Shown one piece after another: positions 23,600 through 35,106 of a DNA stretch of 64,000 bases. Source of the stretch: Cryptomeria japonica (lineage: Eukaryota > Streptophyta > Pinopsida > Cupressales > Cupressaceae); NCBI RefSeq assembly GCF_030272615.1, contig NC_081415.1, positions 374,679,392 to 374,743,391 on the forward strand. The letters run 5' to 3'. The notes beneath the pieces were generated by a model. The model did not search any database and had not been told where the DNA came from. It was given only the letters and a program-made list of their open reading frames with translations. A program made the position numbers and the translations under genes. The number at the start of each line of letters is the position of its first letter. The first letter of the stretch is position 1.

Positions 23600-26536
23600 T
23601 GGATTTCCATTGTCAAGGGTGTAATGAGGATTATGAGTGGATATGCATGGAGGAATGGTAGGGTATCTAGGATGAACAATTATATTTTGGTATCTCACAC
23701 TTTGCACAAGCTTTCTAAGGATAAGGGCATCAAGGTTTTTGATTTCATACTCGTCTTGATCAACAAGACTCTCATCATCATCAAAATGGGATGAAGTGGA
23801 AGAAAATGAAGGACAACCAAACTCATTTTAATAAAATTGTGACATGCATAATAGTTGATGAGTTGGACAAAGATGAAAGATGAAAATGGATGACTGAATA
23901 AAGCTTAGAATAGGATGAATGACAAGCTCAGACTAGGATGAGAATTGACTTTGAGGAAGTTGGAAAGAGGATGAAGTTTTATGTTCAATTATGGATATTA
24001 GATGTTTGGATTGATTGATGTTTGACTTAGGAAGAAGGTAATGCTGACATGACTTTGATGATGAGTGAGGATGGATTAAAATGGCAATTATAACAATGTA
24101 ATATTGAATGATGACGACCAAGATGACAACACTAAGGCTAAGATGATGGAGATGACAATGCAAATCAAGACCTTGGCAGACGATAATAATGTTTTTAGGT
24201 GTGAACCCACAACTACAAGACTTGGAAAAATAACACAAGAAAAACAATGTTCCCATTGTTTCTAGATGTGAACTTGCTATTGTTGGACTAGATAAACAAA
24301 CTACGAAAACACAAAGCATTCTCATTGTTTGGAGACTTGGTTAAATTGGCTTGGGTAAATGAACAATGTTTCAGCCATTTCAAAGACCTGGTGAATTGAC
24401 TTGGGTGAATGGTGTTCCTGTCGTTGTGAAAATTTGGTAAATAGACTTAGGTAAAATGACATTCTCGTCATTCTAAGATGCAATCCCACAATTTTGAGAT
24501 AGAGAACCCATGGTTTATGACTTAGTGGAATGGTAAAAATGAGGATTTTAGATTGCAAACTCGTTGTTTTTGGCTAAAATTGGACTTGACTCTTGGAAAA
24601 AGAATTAAGTGGCATAAAAGAACATCAAGCATAAATGAAAAGTGTCTGACTCAACTGAGATAATGAGGGCCTAAATGAGCCTAAGTGTTTACAATTACTC
24701 CTTGAAACATGAAGACAAATCAAACAAAATAATCTTAGGTTTGGAATATAGATACTACTTGTTGAGTCACCAATTGCAATAAATATGGATATTGAAACAA
24801 AGCAGACAAGTAGAGATATTGGTGGTGCTGGCTCCCCCACTGCGGCATGGGCACACCAAATCTCTTACCTCAAAGATATGAAGATCCTATGAACCGAGGA
24901 ATTTTCTGTCTTTAAAATGAATAGAACAAATTGGGGTGGCTTTATAGGTCTAACCTCTTGCACCAACAAGTATCAAATGTTTTGGGCTACTAAAAACAAT
25001 GGTTCATAGTGGGAGAATTTTTGGGGTAAATCTGATGGCTATACATGCAACAACTAGCTCCTTTAAGAGATATCCTAGCCTGTAGAACATAGGTTTTTAC
25101 ACATATTACACACAAGCAACAAGGGATTTTGACTTTCGTCAAGACCGTAAAGGTATTTGCATGTAGATATTAAGGGAAACCATCGGTATAACGCAAATGC
25201 ACCAATTGATTATGGCTTTCACCAAAATCACAAATATTTATATAGCAGACCAAAAGAAATTACTGCTTAAGTTGTTCCCTCTCATTGGCGTATATCACTA
25301 GGAGGCATGCCCTTTTCTAAAAATAAAAAATTGGGTGTTGTTAATCACCTTTCTCTTACACCCAAGATCTCAAAGGCAAGGGGAGAGGATAATATTTGTA
25401 ATAGTAGGTCCACCCTATGATATGCAAATGCATCAAACACGAAATACACTTGTTCTTTCTTTTAAAAAAATGAAGTGTGCAACTAACTAACAACAAGACA
25501 TGATGTAAATTTTAAAAACCCAAAGATTGTTATAAATGTTGGTTGAAAATTTTGTACACTTGGGGAAATATACAAAATTGTGGCTTCAACCACAGTGTGT
25601 GAGTAAAACTCTCCTAATTAAGGGAAGGCTCCCCCTATCTACAAACTAAACTAATCTAATATGATTGGGATGACAGTCTTTCTTCTTCTTTCAAGAAAAA
25701 CTATACTCTTTTCTCTTCATAGAAAAGTAGTAGCAACTAGAAATAAATAATAGCAAATACAGAAATGAGACTTCTTTGTAGGATTTTTGGAACATAAAGG
25801 GAAGCAAAGTTTCCATGAAGGCACAAAGACCTCTGTCACTTCCCCGAGACGGGAAAATAGAAAGAAAGCTCACAATATTCAACTATCTATTCTCCTATCA
25901 ACCTTTTTAGATAATTTTCTACTAACTAAGCACAATATGTAGCAGCTCAAAGTTTAACTACATGATGCCCTTCAACTCACATGCACAAGTCTTAAAAATA
26001 GAAGCAACACAAAGTCTACAAGCTATCTTCCCACTTTAGCTTTCCACACTAGTTTCAGATATGATAAGCAGCTCAAAGTCTACAAGACCAAAACTAAAAA
26101 CCAAACATATAACTCTAAATACAATTAGCAGCTCAAAGTCTGCAAGATTGAATTTAAATCCCTCTTTCACAATAGAACAAAACTCACAATCAACTCTAGA
26201 AAATTTCATCACATAACAACTTGAATTGGCACAAAGTCTCAACACAACTTGCCTCTTTTATTGAAAGCAATTTGATTTACATCTAAACTCAAAGTCTTAG
26301 AGTGCATATACAAACTGGCAGAATTTTGTTGCATTGCAAAAAAGATCCCCATTTACAAATGAGAGTCCTCCTTATATAGGAAAATGTTGGAGAAAAATGT
26401 GGGCACAGTTGACTAATTCAACTACACAGTACTACTTGACTACAACTTTAGCAGAAAGAAAATATGCAGCTGTGAGAAAACTTGCAGCATCTAACAATGC
26501 AACTACATGAAAATAAAGTGTCAAAAAGAGGACACT
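23600..26536 (-). other. Interior of the 19-kb element, no recognisable genes
   Basis: This long stretch shows only short frames without known domains. Near 24180-24560 phrases such as cccattgtttctagatgtgaac, gttcctgtcgttgtgaaaatttggt and cattctcgtcattc recur in altered form, so it is an imperfect repeat region. It resembles the text at 28060-28130 (gttcccactgtttctagtgcc). Confidence 0.35.
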
Positions 26537-26686
26537 TTATTCATCTTTCTCCTCCTCATTGGATTTCTGAAATTCTTCAAACCGAGCTAAAGCAAGTTGC
26601 ATCTTAGCTTTGTCTAGCGCCATATCAGCAATCTCATCAGCGCGTCTTCTTTTCTCTGTCGATTTGATGGGAGAGGGCTCGGACAT
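26537..26686 (-). CDS. Small charged ORF (49 residues) in the element leader
   Basis: From the internal ATG it encodes a compact, strongly charged peptide. It starts MSEPSPIKSTEKRRRADEI, followed by ADMALDKAKMQLALARFEEF, and ends in NEEEKDE. The pattern is helix-forming, with a basic cluster near residues 11-15 and an acidic tail. Its composition is unlike the low-complexity frames around it. It lies about 125 bp downstream (in the element's direction) of the 50-bp array. It may be the remaining N-terminus of a gag-type protein or a leader ORF; I do not recognise a family, and chance is not excluded. Confidence 0.3.
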   Translation of the reverse strand: MSEPSPIKSTEKRRRADEIADMALDKAKMQLALARFEEFQKSNEEEKDE

Positions 26687-26810
26687 TTCAACATGGATCA
26701 CTAGTGTTTTGAAAATGATCACCATCAAACCAGCAAATTTCATCAATCAGAACAAGAAACAGGAATCAGAAATGACTTAGGAGACAAAAAGGGAAAAACT
26801 TGCAGGTCAG

Positions 26811-27450
26811 ACTTTAAAGTCCGACTTGTCAATCACTAACATGACTAATTGACACATCGGAGAAAAAAGTCTGACGTGTCAGTCACTAACATGACTAACT
26901 GACATTTTGGAGAAAAAAGTCCGACGTGTCAGTCACTAACATGACTAACTGACATGTCGAAGAAAAAAGTCCGACATGTCAGTCACTAACATGACTAACA
27001 GACATGTCGGAGAAAAAAGTCCGATGTGTCTGTCACTAACATGACTATCTGACATTTTGGAGAAAAAAGTCCGACGTGTCAGTCACTAACATGACTAACT
27101 AGCATGTCGGAGAAAAAAGTCTGACGTGTCAGTCACTAACATGACTAATTGACATGTCGGAGAAAAAAGTCTGACATGTCAGTCACTAACATGACTAATT
27201 GACATGTCGGAGAAAAAAGTCCCACGTGTTAGTCACTAACATGACTAACTGGCATGTCGGAGAAAAAAGTTCGTTGTATCAGTTACTAACATGACTAACT
27301 GACATGTCGGAGAAAAAAGTCTGACGTGTCAGTCACTAACATGACTAACTGGCATGTCGGAGAAAAAAGTTCAACGTGTCAGTCACTAACATGACTAACT
27401 GACATGTCGGAGAAAAAAGTCTGACGTGTCAGTCACTAACATGACTAACT
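26811..27450 (-). repeat. 50-bp tandem array, 13 units in perfect register
   Basis: The core agtcactaacatgacta recurs at 26831, 26881, 26931 and every 50 bases to 27431, with no indel across 13 units. Within each unit TGACATGTCGGA and TCCGACGTGTCA are inverted copies around gaaaaaag, and AGTCA..TGACT forms a second small stem. Most units carry TGACGTGTC, which contains ACGT and ACGTGTC cores of the kind bound by plant bZIP factors. The array lies in the element's 5' leader, downstream of its right-hand 5' LTR. Confidence 0.9.
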
Positions 27451-28295
27451 TCTAAACGACTAAACATAAAGACGAAAAATAAAAAGAGGCTAACCGACGG
27501 AGTCAATCAACCTTTCTCGAAGGACGTGAGCACGAAACAGACCAGTTTTGTAGGGTTACCTCATGATTTTAGCCATGCTAAAATCGAGGACAACAATAAA
27601 AGCACCCCTCTTTGGTGGTTTTGCAACAAACAAGTTAGTATTATGATTGTGGGGTCTTTGATAATCGATGCAACTACATAAATGTTAGCAAAATCCTATC
27701 AAACAACAAAATTTAGCAAGTTAATAATAAACTGATAAACTTTAAGATTTAGAAAAATGACAATAAATCAAAACATAGAGAATTTATGTCGTTAGACAAA
27801 GAAAACACGTTGTTTTCACTAGCTACCCTCAAACTCAATGTTCCTAGCAAACCCACTAATTTACTGGTAAAAATTAAATCTAGTAGAGAACAAAGAACAA
27901 AAAAACACAGATAGAGAAGTGAACCTGTGGCTTCTTTGTGCAAACTTGTTATTTCTACCCTCAATCTCGTCATTTTTCTTAGCAAAACCACCAGTGAATA
28001 GAAATGACAAAACAAAAAAAAACCCAAGAGCAAAAATCCAAAATAATACCTATCGTACTACAACAGGAATGTGTTCCCACTGTTTCTAGTGCCAATCCCT
28101 CTTTTTCATTGTGCAAACCCGCCATTTCTAGAAATTGACCTAGAGATCAAACAAATTTTTGCCAAGGCGGAAATCCACCTGTATTATCGCATTATTGCTT
28201 GTAAGTGTCCAAAATTTGTAAGGTAACACACTAAAACAACAAAAAATGTGAGATTGACTCGTGAAGTGGGTCCCATTAGGCATGCCAATTTTTTT
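27451..28295 (-). other. 5' leader of the 19-kb element with probable primer-binding site
   Basis: On the minus strand, directly after the LTR end (..TTTTCATGCA) and a short A-tract comes TTGGCATGCCTAATGGGACC. It starts with TTGG like many plant gypsy primer sites, but I cannot name the tRNA. The remainder up to the 50-bp array is non-coding. Confidence 0.4.
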
Positions 28296-29332
28296 TGCAT
28301 GAAAATGCGTGTAAGTAAACCAATTGAAAACTATCTAACAATCTAACTACACAATCAACAAGCAAAACACTCAAGATAAGACGATAAAAAGGAAGCTAAA
28401 AAGACAAGTAATGGGCAAGAAAATGCAAAATTAATAGCTCCTTTTGTTGAGGATTTGTCCTTCAATTTGGTTCGATGTGTGCTCAATTTTATTATCCCAA
28501 GGGTGATTGAATGTGCTCCATGATGGTTGGATATGCAAAAACTAAGCTAAATTGGATGCAAAAAGTATGGATATAAGTAGTTAAATTGGTATTATAATGG
28601 TATGATAGCATGAAAGTTGATGATTTGTGAAGAAAAGGCGAGGACTAAATAGGCAAGGATGAGAAGAGAGGAGAATTGAAAAGGAGACACTTGTCCTCAA
28701 AGAGGACAAGTGACAATTCTCAAATTGCCAAGTGGAATGACACTCCACTCTTGTCCTCAAAGAGGACAAGTAGCAAAGCCAAAAGTGACAAGTGTCCTTG
28801 AGAAGGGAAAGTGTTATGGAGAGGAATGACAAGTGTCACCAAGGACACTTGTCTACTTGGGAGAGAAACACCCAAACAAATGATTCTTTTCCAAATATTT
28901 AGAATATTACAAATGTGCACACATGTGACAAGGGAGGTTGGAAGGGATAAGGTTGGTTGAGAAACCAAGGTTAATTAGTGGGTTAGGTTAGAAGAAGGGT
29001 TAGATGGGGTTAAGATTAGGAGACATGTGGGGAAATGAAATTAAGCAATTCATTAATTCCATAATGGGAGAAAGCGAAGAAAAAGATAGGAAATGAATTG
29101 AATAACTAAATTATGCATTTGATTTATTTAATAGAAGAAGGATCAAATTTTATCAATTAAATGATTTATGATTTCCAAATAATTAATTAAAAGAGGACTA
29201 TAACATAATTAATAAAATTAATTAGCTAGAAGGAGGGAACACTAATCAATCAAAGTGTGTAATTATTTAATAAAAAAACATTTAGGATAGCTAAATGCAA
29301 TTAATTAGATTAATCAAATCTAGGTCTCTACA
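28296..29332 (-). repeat. 5' LTR of the 19-kb element
   Basis: On the minus strand it starts TGTAGAGACCTAGATTTGAT, and it aligns with 10210-11177. An internal tandem phrase cttgtcctcaaagaggacaag (itself palindromic: cttgtcctc/gaggacaag) occurs at about 28688 and 28752; the other LTR has only one degraded form near 10610. Confidence 0.8.
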
Positions 29333-29600
29333 CTAAATTAGTTAGTTTTTAGCCTACTTAGGAGAGTCCTATTCATGCTACACATAATTTCACTTGAAAA
29401 ATATCTCACTTTTTCTCTCACCTAATGTTGACTCACCAAGTATTCAACACTTTCCCATAGAGTCCTACATGTGTTTCACTCTCGAAGATGTAGTCAAAGT
29501 TCCACTACTAAATCCTCACCTCCTTATCCTTGTTTGTATGCAAGGCTATTTTTATATACTTTACAAATTGCATGTTGCTTAAAATAGTTTCTCTTATTTT
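29333..29600 (+). repeat. Continuation of the split copia LTR
   Basis: The left CTAAA copy at 10205-10209 is the last of the copia LTR before the break. Joining 10209 to 29338 restores a run tgttagtgtgaaaag..ctaaa|ttagttag. The right limit of this LTR is not clear, and no primer-binding site was found after it. Confidence 0.4.
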
Positions 29601-32350
29601 ACATATTTTTCATTTGTGAAAGTGTGTTTGATCTTGTAAGTGTTCTTGGATAATCTAATAGGGAATTATAGGATCTTGGAGGAGCTTGTATGGGTGCGCA
29701 AGTAGGACTCTTCTATTACTTGCCTTCAATTTCCTCATTTTTCCTTATGTTATGAAATGTGTAATTAAATACTTTTCATCATTATTGCAACATTGGGTAA
29801 AATGAAACTAGAGTTATATTTAGATTTCATTTTAAAATGAATGTAATGTGATAGAAAATATTCAATTATAATCTCTTAGAATTCATGTTGCTATTGTTCT
29901 TCTAGTCTTTCATGTGAGTATGAGAATCACCTTAGTGGGATGTCATTTGGGTTCTCCTTATGGTTAGAGAGTGTGTTGATGTATTGGGAATGATCCTCTT
30001 CATCCCTTAATTTCTTTGACTCATTTTGGAGTCCCTTGTAGATTTCCTAGTCCTTAAGAAATGTCTCTTTGTTTTAGTTATGTGGGAGATCATAAGTGGT
30101 CATCCACCTTGGTATTTTTATAATTTTCAATCATTTTGGAGTCTATACATGTGCATTCTTTATTTTTAAAGTCTTAGTAATCCTTTGGTTGGAGATCTAG
30201 AACATTTAGTCATTCATTAAGTATTTGGCTAGGACACCAACATAAAAATAGGAATGTATCACAATTAGAGTCTCTTGTGTAATTTTTTAAGTTTGATATA
30301 TTTTGGGACATCGACATAGTCACACTAGTGTCCTTATGGCATCTAGTCATCCTTTGTTTTATCATGTCATGGGTATTTTTTATACTTTTTGGGGAAAGCT
30401 TGCATACATTTTTATCATTGGCCTTTGAGTCTTCCAATGTTGTTCCTTTGTTGATTAAGTGTTTTATCTAGAACTTTTGTCATATTTTTCTATGAGGAGC
30501 ATGTTGTTGCATGAAAGTGAATCTTTTTTTTAACATATTCGTTAGGTAGTTTGTTCCTCCTAGTGTAGTAATATCTTATGGAGGTTGGCCCATGTATTTG
30601 TGTGCCTTTGGTGGGATGTTTTCTCACTTTTTCTTAGTTACCAAGTGCCATTTCAATTGGTCAAGGTAAGGTATCTCCTAGTGGCTCTGACTCTATATTA
30701 TATTTCTCTTAGTGTGATTAATGTTATCATTTGTGTGTATGGTATTGGATTCAAGATGGATGGTTTCCTCATCCTACCCCTATGTTGTATTTGTAAGAAA
30801 ATGTGATCATGCCTGTTAGTGTTGAATAATTGTTGTGGTGTAATTACATTCTCTTGTAGGTTCATTATGGTGGATTCACCACATGATGTCTAATATTTTA
30901 TTGGTGCCATATATCTTGGAGAAATGTGATGTTGTCTTTTGTGCATTGCGGTGTTTGACACAACACTAGTGTGTAGTGCGACATGTTATTACCATATCAT
31001 GAACAATGAATTCATTCTTGTTTAATTAAAAAAAAAATTAGACTAATGTCTTAGGAGTGTGGAATGGAGAATTGCATATCCCATCCAAGAATTACATATA
31101 TGTAAAAAGATTATTTAAGGAGCATACTGTAGATCTTGGAAATTGGGCCAAAACCCTAAGGATTTCCAAAGTTTAAAAAGTGTCTAGTTTCAATCATTTT
31201 GTTTGAATTTATTTTAGTTTGGCATCTATAGAACTTATATTTGGGGTTGATCCAAATATATTTATATGATGGGTGAACATCATTATAATAATATTTTAGC
31301 AATTTTCATTGTTCCTTATTGATGGTCATAAAAATGATAAATCATTTTTTCTAAAAGGAAGTTGTATAAATTCTTTTATTATGTTTAATTCTTTGGTTGA
31401 TTGTTACAAATAGATTCATAACTTTAATATATACTATAGTTCCCTTATTTCATTAGCACAACCCATGTTGAAGATTTTTATTTTGAAATATACATTGATC
31501 GTTGTACTTCTTAAAATGTTAGTGCTACAACATTGATTAGTATTGCAAAGGGGACACAAGTGGTGATTTAACTCCCATAAGTTAGTTCAAAAAATAAAAC
31601 TTAGTTTGTTGTAGCTTTCCTTAGAGCAATCGAATGAGTCACTTGGGAAAAAAAATCTTTCTATGGTCCCCCATGGCTAGTCACTAAGGGGACAAGCCCT
31701 AAAAAACTCGACATTCTTAAATTGTTTAGGTTGATCAATAACAAATTATAACCTTAGAAATTTCATGCAATATGCTAATTAATATAATTTACTAGCTACT
31801 TCCATAAGAAGGATTGTAGATAAGTTATTGAATATGTATATAAATAGATTTAAAATGTTATAGTCTTATGCAAGTTACATAATTCATATACTATGTGTTG
31901 TAATTTATATTGAACACATGGTCAAATTGTTAACATTATATAAAATTGCCTATCGAGTTGTAGCTATGTACATTTCTCCAAAATATAGAAAGATGACATT
32001 AGTTGGTTGTATGTTTCAAGAGTGAAATGATTATTCAAAGAATTAATGTTCTTTTGTTTTTTGCAATTAGTTATATAAATTAGATTAATTTGTATGCATT
32101 GTGAAATTGTCCAATTTGTCCATTCTCACCTTACCCCCCTTGGAATTTGGGTGATAAAAAAGAGTAAGAGTTATTTGTATTTTGTCAACAATAGTACTAG
32201 AAGTTGCAGGAGAAGTGCCTGCAATAGGTCGTCGATAGGCAAGGCTGAATGCAAGGGAAGAATTTTTAGAGTGGAATGACTGAAAGAGTAGCGAACAGTT
32301 AAAATGTTGCAACAACACGTAGAAGTAGATAAAACATTCAACATTAAAGC
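29601..32350. other. Unrecognised AT/T-rich region
   Basis: No gene, LTR or inverted-repeat element could be supported. Short frames such as 30585-30806 have no familiar motif. Confidence 0.35.
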
Positions 32351-33274
32351 CAGTCAAAGTGAAGCAAGAACATAATTTAGAAACATTAATATAGGTGATG
32401 GTTTTAATTATATTGTATAAATCTTTATAAAAGTCCTCGAATATATCTTGAAACTCTTATTAAGAGTGAACCATCTGATGTATAATCCTTAATAAGAAAC
32501 TGTATAATAAACCTTAAAAGCGTTATAGACAGTCAAAGAGATATGAAGAATCAATCCTGCAGTGGGAAGAAACCAAACAAAGTGAGCAAAAGTGTGCAAT
32601 AAATTGTATATAAAAATTGTAGATGGTAGATAGAAAGAGAATGCATATTTTAACTTTTAGAGAACAGACTTAGTTTAATCTTCCTTACCTTGGCTAAAAT
32701 GACTTTATTATGTACATGAAATGATTCTGGAATTAGAGAACCAAATTGATGTACAAGTCATTTATGAAACTCTAGAAATCGAAGCAAGAACATAACTTAG
32801 AAATATTAATAAATCTTAAAAGCTTTATAGATTGTCAAAGAGATCATCCGAAATCAGAAGTAATTATTTAGAGTTGAACAAAACACATCTAATATAAAAT
32901 TAAACCAGATCTCAAAATTATAATATTATGAATCTTGTTACATAATATTTTAGTAAAAAGCTTAAAATATAAGTTGAAACCCTTAAAAAATATCAAACAT
33001 CTTATTGCACATAAAAAAATCTTAGACTTATACTTTAATGTGATGGTTATTTGTGTTTAAATAAAATATTGATGCAGAGAAAGGATAAATTGAAGCTAGA
33101 ACAAAAATCCTATACCCATACTTTAATGTAATGTTTATTTTTGTTTAAATTAAAAATTGGTGCAGAAATAGAGAAGTTAAAGATAAAAGAATTTTTTGAA
33201 GCATCAAGATAAATAATATATGGGGTAAATTTATAAAAGTTGAACTATAAAGAGAGAGGATAGGTTGTTGTTAC
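32351..33274. other. Decayed local duplications, no gene
   Basis: Several phrases occur twice: gaagcaagaacataaYttagaaa near 32362 and 32780; cttaaaagc.ttatag..gtcaaagagat near 32513 and 32815; atactttaatgt.atg.ttat near 33031 and 33117. The spacing between copies varies (about 85 to 420 bp), so it looks like intron-type DNA that grew by repeated local duplication. Confidence 0.4.
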
Positions 33275-33350
33275 CTTTCATTTCTATGCGATGAGAAATG
33301 GTCGTTGCAAGTGTGGATTTTCCTGGTCCACCAATGGCTGTAATTCCAAC
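33275..33350 (-). pseudogene. Orphan exon with an NB-ARC-type P-loop
   Basis: Translating the minus strand from the acceptor gives VGITAIGGPGKSTLATTI, then SHRIEMK. GGPGKST is a Walker A motif in the setting of plant resistance-protein NB-ARC domains (usual form GxGGxGKTTLA). The 76-nt block is bounded by consensus splice sites: ..GGCAAATAG before it and GTAACA after it. Neither the RNBS and GLPL motifs nor any LRR sequence are nearby. It lies on the same strand as, and downstream of, the helicase remnant, so a gene fragment captured by a Helitron is one explanation; the relic of a decayed host gene is another. Confidence 0.5.
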
Positions 33351-33959
33351 CTATTTGCCAGAACAAACTTATTAATATGTAGCATGTGTCAATTTAGTGA
33401 ATAGCCATATAGATTTTGTCAATAGCCAATAAAAAATATACATATACAACTACATACAGTTACCAACAATTCAGTCAAGTTATATGTATATGTATATGTA
33501 TATTAATTGGAATTTTCTATGGAGTTTATTAAAGTCGCTCAAATTCTTGATACATATGGTATAAATGAGAGGGTTGGTCTAATTTTTTGATACATATATG
33601 GCATATGTTAAAATAGCTCAAATTAAATTCCTTGATGCATAGGACAGTGTAAAGATTGATAGAGAGGGTTGCAAACATAGGATAGCATATAGATTGATCT
33701 AGCATATATATTTAATGAGTATACATATTGGTTGTACATACTTTTTATGGTTGTATATATATAGTGAGGGTTGGTGACATATATAATTTATGGGATACTT
33801 CGGACATTAATGTGCCATAGCTTATTTGAAATCAAAAGTATAAACAGAATGCATTCCTCTCAGTCATGAGATGTATTGAGAATATATGTAATGATACACA
33901 CAACATGAATGATGAACGGAATAGAAAACGAATTTGTTAAGACACTGACAAGCTTCATA

Positions 33960-34330
33960 ACCTACATAATGATATATAAAAACCGTTACCTGTTACTCAT
34001 ATGCTAAACTAATCATGGTTTACTAGACTTTCTGATCTTTACAGAAATACCATAGCTCTGTGATAGTCATTATATTTCAAAAATAAAATTAGAAAAAAGT
34101 GGGCTTGTTAGAAAATACCTTGGAAGGTGACATAACTGTAAAAAGGATTTGTAAAAATGCTTACCTGCCACACATGTATGGTGAACCAGTCATGCTTTAT
34201 CAGACTTTCTGCTCTTTACAGAAACACCATAGTTCTGAGATAGGTATTATACAGTATAGTTGAAAAATAAAATTACAAAAAAGAAAAGGTAAAACAAAAT
34301 GGGCCTAAGAAAATAAAATATATTAACTTA
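33960..34330. repeat. About 180-bp tandem duplication
   Basis: Copy one (33960-34130) and copy two (34135-34325) share gttacctg/cttacctg, catggtttactagactttctgatctttacagaaa versus catgctttatcagactttctgctctttacagaaa, and aaaaataaaatta. Divergence is about one base in eight. Each copy includes a possible minus-strand splice donor (CAG|GTAA). No coding was recognised. Confidence 0.65.
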
Positions 34331-35106
34331 GACTCACCTATGATACTTTTCTTTCAATTATAGCCTTTAAACATTTGAATTGTTGTTATTTATTACCTAA
34401 AGTGTCCTGCCTACATCCACTCATGTGATGGATGTAACATTCCTGCTATGTCACCAAGGAGAATGTGTATAAACTATAAAGTTAGGTCCCTTGGTGTTAA
34501 ATGTGTTCATATTTGGCATCAAAACAATGAAATGACTTGAAATAAGTGAAAAATAGCACCACGTAGTGAAAGTTGCTTCTACCAACCGCTTTTACAGAAT
34601 CCAAATCAAAATCAAAGCAAAGAGATGAATATAAACCTGTTAACTTGGAGAAAATGAAATTTAATCATTAAATTAAGTAGAAAATAGTTGATTGTACTAG
34701 TTAATTGAAATTTAGAATGTATTGAAGGAGTGAAAGCATGAAGAATTTTTTTTTTAATAGAGAAAATGGTTTGAAAGATAGGAGCTAGAAAATGTATGGG
34801 GAAACTGGGTAGTGGAATCGTTAAATGTGAAATGAGCATACGAAGAGATGCCAACATATAAAATTGTTGGCATACCTGATAACGGGAGGCAAAGGTTGAA
34901 TGTTATTGTGTGTAGAAATGGCAAGTGGAGAAAGAAAATCCTTTAATGTTGGTGTATGTATAAACAACAAGCAGTGGAACAATAGTTAAATGGATCCTAC
35001 AAGAAAAGAATTGACGTCATTTATCACATGCATAGTAAAAATGAAGAGAGTGCAGAAATTTAAAAGGAAAAGGAAGGAGTGGAAGTGAAAGTGTGGAGTG
35101 GCATAC

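Larger units (their letters stand above)
10210..29332 (-). mobile_element. 19.1-kb nested LTR retrotransposon (minus strand)
   Basis: Two direct repeats of about 1 kb (10210-11177 and about 28296-29332) flank it. Both sides carry the identical 5-bp target duplication CTAAA (10205-10209 and 29333-29337). A purine tract (minus strand AAAGAGGGGCAAAA) precedes the left LTR, so the element reads right to left. The interior holds a repetitive leader, a 13-unit 50-bp array, proline-rich and G-patch coding remnants, and purine-rich low-complexity DNA. No reverse transcriptase or integrase is seen. About 7.3 kb of the interior is later insertions (12997-18461, 19695-21253, 22864-23125). It is probably a non-autonomous Ty3/gypsy derivative. 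Confidence 0.8.

Noticed and set aside
23933-24325. Cys/Ser-rich 130-residue minus-strand ORF
   Set aside because: No recognisable domain, and it overlaps imperfect non-coding repeats of the element interior.
26811-27450. Regular 50-bp array considered as a CRISPR array
   Set aside because: The whole 50-bp unit repeats; there are no unique spacers, no cas genes, and the setting is a plant retroelement leader.
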